NCBI GenBank assembly: GCA_963931865.1 | Contig: OZ007505.1 | Coordinates: 15,087,034 to 15,151,033 of the forward strand | Direction of reading: 5' to 3' | Origin: Axinella damicornis | Taxonomy: Eukaryota; Porifera; Demospongiae; Axinellida; Axinellidae | Length of the DNA stretch: 64,000 nucleotides | Shown: one piece after another, positions 32,963 through 44,200 of the stretch | Layout of the letters: every line of letters starts with the position of its first letter | Numbering within the stretch: the first letter of the stretch is position 1 | Notes under the pieces: generated by a model | Told to the model about the DNA's origin: nothing | Seen by the model: only the letters and a program-made list of their open reading frames with translations | Databases searched by the model: none | Program-made: the position numbers and the translations under genes

Positions 32963-35776
32963 ATGGCTGGCAACAGACGGCGGTCAAGTCCTTTAAGCAG
33001 TGACACAGCAGAACCCACACCAAAGTAAGTACCATATATTATCTGTGGGACCTTAGTAATAGCTGTGCCCTGGTCTTTGGACTGTTGGGAGAGGCAATGT
33101 CAAGACTATTGCATGGCCAGTGGAACTCTGCACAACACTGTCTAGCCTACCCTGAAGCAGTCTGTGAATAACCTTTGGGTGGGGAAGTGTAAGCTGTAGA
33201 CACGTCGATGATGTAGTTGATTGATCTGCTTCATAGCCAAGCAAGCATCTCAACAGGAGCACCTAGTAACGTAGATAGTGGAAGGAAGGGAAGGAGCATG
33301 AAACGACCACACAAAAGATTCAAAATTGAACCCACGGTAGTCCCATTACTATTTTTAAGTTAAATCGGACGAGTACGGAGACTTCACGAATGACTTACAA
33401 GTAGTGACAGACTTTGAGATGGTTACGATGCCGTTTATTGAGCCGTTTCGTATAGCCAATAGGCGGTGGGATTAATCACCCCTTCTGCTTTTCTGGAGTT
33501 GATGATACATTCTGCGACACTTGCGGATGCTTATCTTCTCTCTTCCTGTGATCTTTGGCATGTCAATGTCGCTGAAGTCAATAAATGGCATCACAGAAAA
33601 ACAACAATACAAGTGCATGCTGAAAATAGCAACGGGACTACCGTGGGAAGGGTTTTCAAATTTTAATCTTTTCCGTGGTCGTTTCTCGCTCCTTCCCTTC
33701 CTTCCTCTCTCTATGTCATTATGCGCTCCTCGTCTGAAGTAGTGGGGGGGAAAAAAACGTCCCCTTTCGGCTCGAGTTGATGACTGGTTGGAGCATATCC
33801 AGCAGCCACTTACGGACCCTCTCTTCCAAAAATCTTTGGTGAGTTGCTATTGTCGGCGGGCCTACGATGCCTCAGAGCAATATTATCCAAGGAACCTGCA
33901 TGGGATTTCTGAGAAAATGCTCTAACCGTTTGGCTACAAGTCATAGCTTAGCCAGCAATGCAGCAACAATTCTAATTCAACATGGTAGACCATGATCTTA
34001 AAGGATTTGTCAGCATCAGCATAAATTTATAGTTGTATTAATGCAGGAGTTCCACATACACTGCCCCTTCATTCTCCTATGTGAGCAATCTTGCGTGCGC
34101 CTGGCAGCTCTTTGTACAGAACTGCTGATCCTCGACGGCATCCACTTCAGCCGCATGCTTCTGCCTGACTGCATCCATTTTAGCTGCTGCTCCCCGATTG
34201 CGCCATGCATCCGTTTCAGCTGCCCAGCCGCGTTCTGGAAAGTTCCAACCCCTGCCCAATGTTTTTGAGCATTCTTTGCTGAGTTCGAGGTTCAGTATAT
34301 TTAGTAGGTACGGTACAAAGGTCACGGGTCACTAGTCCAACCCCCAGAATATCCCACATCCGTTACACTTACACGAACACACATGCTTACAATCTTAACG
34401 TAATGATTGAACCAAGTAATTGACAGTGGACACCACAGCTGCAGGTGTCCCTTATTGATGTGTGCATGTCAATCCAGTCACCTGCAGTTCTATACTGTGT
34501 AGGCTGCAGCACCAAGAGGATGTCTCAAAGAAGATATCACTGAAAGGAAAGAAGCGAAAGCTTGATTCACCACAGAAACAAAATCCTTCACACCGCAAGA
34601 AGCCAGCTATAAGCCAAAAGCAATCAGAAGCCCATGAAACTGGACAACCCTTGGGAATATCTGACAAAGTTACAGATCTTGTCGGTTATGAGCCACGTCT
34701 GAGAAATAAGAAGAAACAACGAGTCGAGTGTGACTACATACACTCAGGAGAGAAGCCATTCCAATGTGAGTTCTGCCACAAGACCTTCGGACTAAATAGC
34801 AATCTTAGACGGCACCTGACCATACACACAGGAGAGAAGCCATTCCAGTGTGAGTTCTGCCATAAGCACTTTGCACGAAAAGGCACTCTTACACAGGAGG
34901 GAAGCCATTCCAGTGTGAGTTCTGCCATAAGCGCTTTGCACGAAAAGACACTCTTACACTTCATCTAAGGATACACACAAGAGAGAAGCCATTCCAATGT
35001 GAGTTCTGCCATAAGACCTTCGGACTAAATAGCAATCTTAGACGGCACCTGACCATACACACAGGAGAGAAGCCATTCCAGTGTGAGTTCTGCCATAAGC
35101 ACTTTGCAGAAAAGGCACTCTTACACTTCATCTTAGGATACACACAGGAGAGAAGCCATTCCAGTGTGAATTCTGCTCAAAGAGGTTCAGCCAATATTCA
35201 CATCTGCAATCACACCACAGAGTCCACACAGGAGAGAAGCCATTCCAGTGTGAGTTCTGCAATAAGCACTTTGCACATAAAGGGGCTCTTACATGTCACC
35301 TTAGCATTCACACAGGAGAGAAGCCATTCCAGTGTGAGTTTTGTCCCAAGAGGTTCACTCAGCCTGGAAATCTCAAATCACACCAGGCAGTCCGCACAGG
35401 AAAGAAGCCATTCCAGTGCAAGCTCTGCCACAAACACTTTCGATATAAATCCAATTTTTATTGCCATTTGAAGACAAAGTCTCATGCAAAATCTGTTGCG
35501 AGAAGATCAGAAAGTGGTAAACCAGAAGATATTAACTGTAGATACTGTTTGAAGTGGTTTCCTACTGATGTAGCTCTGCAAGGTCATGTGGAATCATCTC
35601 ATACCAGCCTCAAAAAAAACATGTGCGAGTGGTGTGGAAGGACATTCAGAAAAGAGTATCTTCTGAGGGATTACAGGATTCACCAACAGATTCCCCACGA
35701 GTGTGAAGTGTGTGGAAAGATTTTCAATACATCCAGCTACCTCAAGAAGCACATCAGAAGGTGTCACAAGCATTGA
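32963..35776 (+). pseudogene. C2H2 zinc-finger gene, copy 2 (finger deletions and frameshifts)
   Basis: Exon 1 (32963-33024) is intact, with a GTAAGT donor. Exon 2 starts at 34488 or 34503. The leader is normal to VECDY, then joins directly to IHSGEKPFQ, so fingers 1 and 2 are lost. The next finger ([14 protein letters not shown]) is whole. The following [15 protein letters not shown] runs into a deletion of about 18 bp that shifts the frame. A further one-base loss lies at TTTGCAGAAAAGGC (about 35105). From 35165 to 35776 the original frame is open through seven fingers, but two have lost a zinc-binding histidine (SHQAVR and LLRDYRIH). Several independent lesions make this a pseudogene, or at best an array of non-canonical fingers. 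Confidence 0.88.
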
Positions 35777-36160
35777 GCGTCACTAAGAACCTTGCACCCA
35801 GTGATATACCTCATGCAGCACTTCACACACCACAGCACAATGAACTTTAGTGTCCCTGGATTTAAGTAGTATTAATAATTAGCTGCATGATTGTGTTCAT
35901 TTCACACTTCACTGATACCTCATGCAAATCTATAAAATAGCCTCATCCCCCAGGCCTCAATAATTATTGTAACATGCAGTACTAGTGGGTACATTATTAT
36001 AATATCAAACAGTCATATTGGTAGCACTGCAAGCAACAAATGCTGCATGGGGCTATATCTCACCTGCTGTTTCCACTGCAACACAACGTATAATATACAG
36101 AGCAGCCAGAGGTTGTGGAGGTGCAGCATGCAACACCCATATCATCACATAATTTGGTAA
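35777..36160. other. 3' flank of zinc-finger copy 2
   Basis: This is shared 3' UTR-like sequence (CACTAAGAACCTTGCACCCA and onwards), then diverged DNA with the unexpanded seed AGAGCAGCCAGAGGT at about 36099-36113. No gene is seen. Confidence 0.6.
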
Positions 36161-36980
36161 CCATGCCAATAAGAGTGAGATACATTGTATGCCCTTAGAG
36201 TGCAATTCACTGATCTTCTTAGTCAGGCAAGGCTCGTTCCCAGTTCGATGTACCCCTCATCCAGATTAACTGCATAATTGGCTTGGTCTGGGACCAAGAC
36301 TACTCCCTTCTATATAATAAGGGGTTTCTGTTCACAAAAATCAACTGCACCGTACGCTCAAAGTAGTAATAATATTATACTATTTTTTTGTACAAAAGGA
36401 ACTGGTCGAAGTAAAAACATCAAATTCACTTTAGCAGTACACATGTACTAAATGTGCCTCTTCACAAACAGTTGGGCCCGGGTTATGAGGGTGCTTGCTC
36501 GATCATGCACACCCAATAAGAGTGAGATACATTGTATGCCCTTAGAGTGCAATTCACTGATCTTCTTAGTCAGGCAAGGCTCGTTCCCAGATCGATGTAC
36601 CCCTCATCCAGATTAACTGCATAATTGGCTTGGTCTGGGACCAAGACTACTCCCTTCTATAATAAGGGGTTTCTGTTCACAAAAATCAACTGCACCGTAC
36701 GCTCAAAGTAGTAATAATATTATACTATTTTTTGTACAAAAGGAACTGGTCGAAGTAAAAACATCAAATTCACTTTAGCAGTACTAAATGTGCCTCTTCA
36801 CAAACAGTTGGGGTTATGAGGGTGCTTGCTTGATCACCAGACGGGGTATCCTCTGACCTCACTCTGCAGAATGGAATAGGAGTACAATAGAGCCTGTACA
36901 AGACAGCTTTCATCACCATTTGGTCAGGTTATAACAAGTCAACATCAGGGTGTCAAGAAGTCAGCAATGGGCTGGATAGA
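36160..36980. repeat. Block 'L' in tandem duplicate
   Basis: The sequence from CAATAAGAGTGAGATACATT to GGTTATGAGGGTGCTTGCT is present twice, at about 36166-36508 and 36514-36835, an offset of about 347 bp. The second copy continues on through CACTCTGCAGAATGGAATAG to 36980. No minisatellite lies between the two copies, unlike the arrangement 10620-11170 / array B / 28377-28910. Confidence 0.85.
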
Positions 36981-37660
36981 GAGAGGGAGAAGATTTAAGG
37001 CATTGGAGGTCTACCTCAAACTACTCCCCCAAAATCCGTTAATAATTGGCAAACAAGACTGCTTCCAGATCCAAACTTGTTTGTCTAATTTAGCATGACA
37101 GGCCATGGACCAAAACTAGTACATGTAGTTACCGTCTGTATGCATGTTTTGTATACACATGCATGTAGTACACATGACCCATTGTATACGATAGCCTACA
37201 TGCATACAGTTTGTACTATGCATGCACAATACTGAAAAACGCTCCAAGCAGGTTAGCAAAGGTGTTTACAGATGTCATAATCAGTGCAAACAATCACACT
37301 GGGATGTTTCTCAGAAGTACTTGGTGCAAGCCGGCTACATCCTATTATTGGCTTCATGGCTACACCCTTTCTTTGTACTTGCAGTGTCGTCGTACTGTCA
37401 CTTGTCATCATAATATTATACCATTACTGTCACAAAGTTAGCCATTCTAATCAACAAGCATGGGGTTAGTCTCGCAGGCCACCCCACTTCCGCTTTAGTG
37501 TGGAAGTGGGCTGGCCTATGAGATTAGTATGGGGTATGTGTCCTCCAGCTGGTGGACAGTGTGTTCTTACTTACATATTTCTGCAGAGGTATATACGTAT
37601 CTCGTTATTGCAACTACAACTGGAAGCCAAATTCCCTGACCTCCACCCCCCACAACGGTG

Positions 37661-37846
37661 CAACACAATGGTGCAAGTCCGTGTTTATACGTTGCACCGC
37701 TCCTGAGATACAGCTGTTTCTTCCCATTTGTTCCTGTAAAAGCGGTCCACGATAGCAGCAACAGTATTTCTGGAGAGTTCTGAGGCAAACGACTATATCT
37801 CAGGAACGGTGCAACGTATAAACACGGGACTTGCACCATTGTGTTG
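37661..37846. mobile_element. Inverted-repeat element with ~48-bp arms
   Basis: CAACACAATGGTGCAAGTCC at 37661 and the following 28 bases (to ..CCTGAGATA) are mirrored by TATCTCAGGAACGG...CACCATTGTGTTG ending at 37846. The related DNA at about 3745 and 29570 lacks it. It has no coding capacity and a roughly 90-bp centre. It is a miniature inverted-repeat element of unknown superfamily, with no clear target duplication. Confidence 0.78.
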
Positions 37847-38135
37847 CTGAGGACCAGCACATTCTGATATCTGAATTGCAGCTCTAGAGTGCACCTGTGA
37901 GTGTCTACGCCAAAATAAGGCGAAATTCCACTCCCCGCTATAGACCTGGAGACCCTAGTCGACATTCGGTGATACTCCCAAGTGCTCGAATCAGCTACGT
38001 TGACAAAAAGTGTGCCTGCAGCAGAGGGATCATGAGGCTTCCCGAAAATGTAAAAATGGACATGGTGTTTGCAGTGAACACTCCTCCCGTACACACATGC
38101 ACAACATCATGACAGAACAAAGTCTTGTTGCATGC

Positions 38136-39647
38136 CATACTCAGCTTTCACTAAACTCTTCCAGTCCCTTGTGATCACTGTAGTGGACTACTCAGCAGCA
38201 TTGTGGGGCTTCAAGTTTCACAATAATTCAAAATAGGGCCATGCGTTTCTTTCTTAATGTGAGTATGAGGGTCCCTATTGTTGCATTGCAAGGGGAAATG
38301 GGTTGGGTACCTATGAAAGTTTACACCAGACTTGCAGTTGTGAGATTTTGGGACAGGCTTTGCATCCTACCTGAAGGGAGGATAACACGGGATGTATTCA
38401 GATGGAGCTGCAACCTGGCTGATGGTGGAGTGCATAACTGGGCAACAGAAGTCAGGAAGCTACTAGGAGATTCACAGTGCAATTCTGATCAGATGAATTT
38501 CAACAGGAAGGTCTTCCTAGATTCAGCCTGGTATGCATTGGCTGCCAGAGAGCTTGAAGAGTGGAGTAGATCCCTCTGGACCTTCCCCCGGGGCTCTGAG
38601 ACAACAGGCAGGCTCAGACTCTACAGGACATTGAAACCCCAACCTATCGCAGAGGCCTATGTGACTGGTCCAATTCCAGCAGACTGGAGAAGAGTAATGG
38701 CTGCCCTGAGAATGGGGTGCCTCCCATTGGAGGTGGAGACAGGTCGTTTGGGGTGTGCTGCAAGACCTCTCCAACAGAGGCTGTGTAAACTCTGCTCCTT
38801 AGATGTGGAGAATGGAGAACGCTTTACTGCACTGCCCTGCCTTACAAAATGAAAGGACAGACCTCTTCAACGTCATGTGTGGGATAGAGGGAAACCAGTT
38901 TCTGTGTTTGAATCCCACTGAAAAAGCCCTCTCAATTCTAAAGCTGTACCGACACCTTTGTAAACTCATTTTCTGTATGTACACCAAACGATGTGCACTC
39001 CTTGCTATATAGCAGTGGTACTCTCAAAAGGGGTGTCAGGGAAGCCTTGTCTGTCCTGTCTGTCCTATATGTTAGTCTGTCCTCTGGCATTCCGAGAGGG
39101 GTACACCAGGGGAAGGCTCCGTCTGTCCTACATGTAGTCTGTCCTCTGGCATCCCGAGAAGGGTACACCAGGGGAAGGCTTGTCTGTCCTTCATGTAGTC
39201 TGTCCTCTGGTACTCCGAGAGGGGCACCAGGGGAAGGCTTGTCCGTCGTACTTGTAGTCTGTCCTCTGGTACTCCGAGAAGGGTGCCAGGGGAAGGCTTG
39301 TCCTTCATACTTGTAGTCTGTCCTCTGGTATTCCGAGAGGGGTACCAGAGGAAGGCTTGTCCGTCCTTCATGTAGTCTGTCCTCTGGTATTCCGAGAGGG
39401 GTGCCAGTGGAAGGCTGTCTGTCCTTCATGTAGGCTGTCTCTGTATCCACACCTCCCAGCACATCCCACAGCATGTATACTAGTATTATACTATAATTGT
39501 TCTTGCAAACCAGAAACTTTTTATGCATTTGTAAACTATCCGATTATATCACATATAATGATGATAAATATCCTGTCTCATAAGCCTCCCCAGGCTGCTT
39601 GCTTTTACGCAAGTGACATAAAATTTTGATTGATTGATTGATTGATT
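38136..39647 (+). mobile_element. 5'-truncated LINE, reverse-transcriptase C-terminal part
   Basis: The insertion is bounded by comparison with 4514-4530, where CTTGTTGCATGCTTTACGG is uninterrupted. The + strand frame reads YSAFTKLFQSLVITVVDYSA then ALWG, passes a stop, and continues at 38241 (RAMRFFLNVSMRVPIVALQG), as in the region after the reverse-transcriptase catalytic core of CR1/RTE-like LINEs. It ends in a CxxC..HCPALQNER-type zinc motif split by a frameshift near 38800. The element ends in TTGATTGATTGATTGATTG, the short tandem tail typical of such LINEs. It is truncated at the 5' end and dead. The flanking TGC may be a tiny target duplication. Confidence 0.85.
39030..39440 (+). repeat. 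~60-bp minisatellite inside the LINE 3' region
   Basis: There are about six to seven copies of a unit built from CTGTCCTCTGGTATTCCGAG, AGGGGTACCAGGGGAAGGCT and TGTCCGTCCTTCATGTAGT. The copies vary (GGGTACACC/GGGTGCC). Open frames across it on both strands follow from the near multiple-of-three spacing and are not genes. Confidence 0.9.
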
Positions 39648-39739
39648 GCTTTACGGTGATTCAGAGATTAAAAACTTACCACATGAGCCGGAGCCTGGCA
39701 GCACACAGCGTTCAACAGGTAGCAACTCCTCAATGTCAA

Positions 39740-40740
39740 TACGACCTCAAAATGAAACAATGGCCTGTGAGACAATGAGAGATCATGTGAACATCAATTC
39801 AGTATGTGAGGTCATGTGAGTGTCATGTGATACATTACAGTTGCATATACATGGTCACATGGAGGTCACATGATCCTCATACCTCTATTATGCTCTGTGC
39901 ATCCCGGCTCTTCCCCTTTCGACTGCAGCCAGGAATGACAATACCAATATCAATCTGGGGGTGTAAATCAATTTGAAAGCTTAATGACAAAATGAATCCC
40001 AGTTTCCTCTGTTTGGTTTGGAACGAGCACTAATACTAGCTTGCACTACTAGTGAGTTGCAACACCGGATTATCCAGGGACTACTCAACCTCGTATCCCA
40101 GACCATCAGAGTTACACTGGCCGTGGGACTACTGGACCAGAAGTGTTTGGTACTTTACATGCCAGGATGGACATGTGTGTTAATATCTGCTGTAGCAGTG
40201 TTGCTCAAGATGTAAACAAGGAGCTCTTAAGGTGGGGGAAGAGTTCAATTCTAGCCACATACATTCTATTTCCCAGCTATCAGGGGGGTTGTCACCTACA
40301 TGTCACTCGTTGATGAGTTAGCGAGTGGGTCCTCTTTTCTTGAAGGTCTGGAGAGGTGGATAACAACAATGCTGACTAGATTCATAGTAGACTAGCACTA
40401 GCAAGCATGACCAAGGTGGCTATCTCTCCTCCCCATTCTCTCAGGCCTCACTTATCCTCAACCAGAAGTACAGAATGGAGTCACAGCAACAACCTCGGCC
40501 TCGTTCCCAGATGCCAAGCCTTTTCCAACTTATTCCCAAGCGGCATGGGGTCTGGGCACTGTACTGAACAGCATTACACATATACAAACACAACCCTTGA
40601 ATCTAGCTTGGAGAATTCACTTTCATGCTCTTTTGATTTATTTTTGGTGACAGGCATGACCTAGCATATCTTGTAAATGACCAACCAAAATCTAAAGTGC
40701 TAGGACATTTGACCGCTCAACATGTAATCCTTATTTCGAC
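39740..40740. other. Diverged duplicate of 4620-5470, then unmatched DNA
   Basis: The stretch from TGAAACAATGGCCTGTGAGAC to about 40570 is a diverged copy of 4625-5460. The next 170 bp or so, to 40740, has no match in the window. I see no gene. Confidence 0.55.
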
Positions 40741-40965
40741 CTCTGCTCCACCACCAAAAGCCTGCTAGCTCCTCATCCAGAGCAGTGACGGCAGGAGTGT
40801 TGAAGTGATGTTTCGGCTACTTTAGCATCCTTTCCGAACCAACTCCCCCTGGAGAGCCTCCTCTGTCATACCCAGTTCTCCCTCCCAAACAGCAAAATCG
40901 GCATTACACAACTCTTTAGCACAGATCTAGATCACCTCTCCACTGCCTAAGACTCCCTCCACATA

Positions 40966-41018
40966 GTCTCGTTCCCAGAGTATTATCCGCATGCGAAAAC
41001 GCTCTGGGAATTGGAGAC
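40966..41018. repeat. Conserved upstream hairpin (copy 3)
   Basis: CTCGTTCCCAGAG then TATTATCCGCATGCGAAAAC and GCTCTGGGAATTGGAGAC; the right arm is slightly damaged compared with copies 1, 2 and 5. Confidence 0.7.
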
Positions 41019-41110
41019 AGGCCAGGAAGGGCAAGGCGCGGCGCAGCGTGCCAACAGGCCAACAGCATGAAGCACGTGCGTACATGTAGCAGGCCGCGCC
41101 GGCCGGCCAT

Positions 41111-41206
41111 TAGTCTCGTACCCAGACCCCACCCCTCGCGCTCGCGGTAATTTAAAGAGGGGTGGCCCGGGTATTCCGTACACATTTCCGGCTGGGCACG
41201 AGACTA
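41111..41206. mobile_element. TAGTCTCG-type mini element, 96 bp, perfect 9-bp duplication
   Basis: It starts TAGTCTCGTACCCAGACCCC and ends GGCTGGGCACGAGACTA. GCCGGCCAT flanks it at 41102-41110 and 41207-41215. The sister locus at 46971 reads GCGGCCGGCCATGGGCAAGG, which is the empty site. The interior has no coding sequence. Confidence 0.92.
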
Positions 41207-41296
41207 GCCGGCCATTGGCAAGGAGCGTGCGTGGGCGAAGACTGAGAGCTCTTTCGCGAACCTACAGATACAGAAGAGAGTGCAGGTTACGTCCAA

Positions 41297-44200
41297 ATGG
41301 CTGGCAACAGACGGCGGTCAAGTCCTTTAAGCAGTGACACAGCAGAACCCAGACCAAAGTAAGTACCATATGTTATCTGTGGGACCTTAGTAATAGCTGT
41401 GCCTAGTCTCGGAACCAGACCCTTCGTGCGGGGGAGGAGGAAAGGGTCTGGGCACGTTCCTACATTCGAGTTGTCCTCACGGAACGTAATTATGCGTGGT
41501 AATTAGCGATCAACTGCGATACCACGCGTACGATCACAGTCGACCTGCTCGTTGCTCTCCTCGACTTTTGTCAGTCACTCGCGGGTAACGCGGTACGGCA
41601 CAGCGATTCGCCATGTCTCGTCACTGGCGACACAGAAAAGCCTGGAGAAAAATCATTTCCCTGACGTCATTCGCAATCAACGCTTCTGATTCGTTAGGTC
41701 AACATTCCGACCTGGGGACAACTCGAATGTAAGATGGTGCCCAGACCCTTTCCTCCTCCCCCGCACGAAGGGTCTGGTTCCGAGACTAAGCTGTGCCCTG
41801 GTCTTTGGACTGTTGGGAGAGGCAATGTCAAGACTATTGCATGGCCAGTGGAACTCTGCACTGCATTGTCTAGCCTACCATGAAGCAGTGAATAACCTTT
41901 GGGTGGGGAAGTGGAAATTATGTGCTATATGACACGTCGATGATGTAGTTGATTGATCTGCTTCATAGCTAAGCAAGCGTCTCAACAGGAGCGCCTAGTG
42001 ACGTAGATAGCAGAAGGAAGGGAAGGAGTGTGAAACGACCACGCAAAAGATACATAAAATTCCCCACGGTAGTCCTATTACTATTTTTAAAGCACAAAAG
42101 TACGGAGACTTCATGAAAGACGACTACTATAGAAGACAAAGAAAAGTATCAGACCCCATCAGTAGTGAGGCAGGGGAATGACTTACTAGTAGTGACAGAC
42201 CTAGAGAAAGTGACGATGCCGTTAATTGAGCCGCTTCACACAGCCAACGGGCGGTGGGATTAATCACCCCTTCTGCTTTTCTGGAGTTGATGACTGCATT
42301 CTGCAACACTTGCGGACGCTTATCTTCTCTCTCCCAGTGATCTTTGGCATGTCGACGTTGCTGAAGTCAGTCAATGGCATCACAGAAAAACAACAATACA
42401 CGTGCATGCTAAAATAGTAACGGGACTACCGCGGAGAAAGTTTTTAATCTTTTGCATGGTCGTTTCACGCTCCTTCCCTTCCTTCCGCGCTCTATTATGC
42501 GCTCCTGGTCTGTCTGAAGTAGTGGTGGAAAAAAACGTCCCCTTCGGCTCGAGTTGATATCCAGCAGCCACTTACGGAGGTGTCACGTAATATTTGGACC
42601 CCCCAAATATACGTTCCCCCCGGAACGAATATTTCAAATTTCACGTGAAATAAAAGTTCCCCCCTTGAAATATTGGTTCCCCCTGTCCACGTGTGCGGTG
42701 AGCTTCTTTGTCGGTAGAGAGATCGTACCAGGAAAGGATACGGGTGTCTATAAAATGTAGCACTTGGGTGCTAGGTGTCATAATAATCTCCAAGGCAATT
42801 ATGAGACAGGGTATGTATTATGAGACACCCCAGTTTTTTGCTATATGTTTCATACCTGATCATCATTTGGCTAGGTAGCTACGTACACCCTACCAGCATA
42901 GAAGATTCTGCTAGAACCATTTCCATGCAAGCATGCTTGTTGGTATTCTGGCAGTGCATTTTTTATTAGGCCAATCAGAACTACCCATAAAACTTCATCA
43001 CAATTTTATTTACTGTCCAAATCATGAATACCAAATGCTTTGCACCATTCGAACGGTAGAGGATACATTTGACAATGTTCGGGCAAAGTGACTATGTCTA
43101 TAAATTGTAGTAAAGTATGAAACCTATAATTGGTGCTGTCTCATAATACCCACACCTACCCTACTACCAAAAAGCCACACAGTCACATGCCACGGGCACA
43201 CGGTCACTGGCAGTTTAGCTGCAACTGCGTTAGCACCCGGAGCAATGCACTTCAATCAGCCCAAGATGAGAAGGGGGGACCAATAATTTCAGAGGGGGTC
43301 CACTTATTTCAGTATAGTTCTGAAATATAAATTCCGGGGGGGGGGGTCCAAATATTTCGAAATATATGGACCAGGGAGGGGGGGGGGGGGGTCCATTTTG
43401 GGGGGTCCAAATTTTTCGTGACAGACCCTCTCTTGACACAATCTTTGGTAAGTTGCTGTTGTCAGCAGGCCTACGATGCCTCAGAGCAATATTATTCAAG
43501 GAAAGATCAGAACCTGCATGGGATTTCTGGTCCATGGAGAAAATGCTCTAACCGTTTCATATACTGCCCCCTCAATCTCCTATGTGAGCAATCTGCACAC
43601 GCCTGGCAGCTCTTTGTACAGAACTGCTGATCTTCGACTGCATCCACTTCAGCCGCATGCTTCCGATCTGCCTGATTCCATCCATTTTAGCTTCTGCTCC
43701 CCGATTGCATCCGTTTCAGCTGCCCAGCCGCTTTCTGGAAAGCATTTTTTGCTGAGTTGAGGTTCAGTGTATTTAGTAGTACGGTACAAAGGTCACGTGT
43801 CACTAGTACAACCCCCAGAATATCCCACATTCGTTACACTTACACAAACACACATGCTTACGATCATAATGTAATGATATGAACCAAGTAATTGACAGTG
43901 GACACCTAGTGATTCCTGTGTGACCACAGCTGCATATGTATCCCTTTTGATGTGTGCATGTCAATCCAGTCACCTGCAGTTCTATACTGTGTAGGCTGCA
44001 GCACCAAGAGGATGTCTCGAAGAAGATATCACTGAAACAAAGGAAGCGAAAGCTTGATTCACCACAGAAACAAAATCCTTCACACCGCAAGAAGCCAGCT
44101 ATAAGCCCAAAGCAATCAGAAGCCCATGAAACTGGACAACCCTTGGGAACGTCTGACAAAGTTACAGATCTTGTCGGTTATGAGCCACGTCTAAGAAATA

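Larger units (their letters stand above)
28377..35776. repeat. Segmental duplication, copy 2 (partner 2541-10371)
   Basis: This is a near-identical copy of 2541-10371 with block L, dehydratase remnants, the purine-rich stretch, the promoter-proximal hairpin and a zinc-finger gene in the same order. It lacks the 500-bp element and has shorter G runs. Its zinc-finger exon has lost several segments. The unit repeats as array plus unique DNA plus zinc-finger gene. Confidence 0.93.
38060..39738 (-). pseudogene. Dehydratase exon remnants, copy 3, split by a LINE
   Basis: The GVFTANTM exon survives only as about 27 bp (38061-38087); beyond CCATGTCC the sequence no longer matches copies 1 and 2. The GSGSCG exon is at about 39680-39738 with its GTAAGT donor (39674-39679). 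A LINE fragment (38136-39647) lies inside the intron that separates them in the other copies. The IlvD/Edd identity is inferred from those copies. Confidence 0.65.

Noticed and set aside
34462..34667. Minus-strand frame starting [17 protein letters not shown] as a gene (also at 9133, 43803, 49238, 62348)
   Set aside because: It is the antisense shadow of the conserved zinc-finger leader and recurs only because that exon is conserved.
37567..38094. 175-residue minus-strand frame
   Set aside because: Much of it lies across the inverted-repeat element at 37661-37846, and it has no recognised domain.
38938..39528. 196-residue minus-strand repeat frame
   Set aside because: It is the antisense of the 60-bp minisatellite in the LINE. 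Its repeat length is close to a multiple of three, which keeps the frame open.
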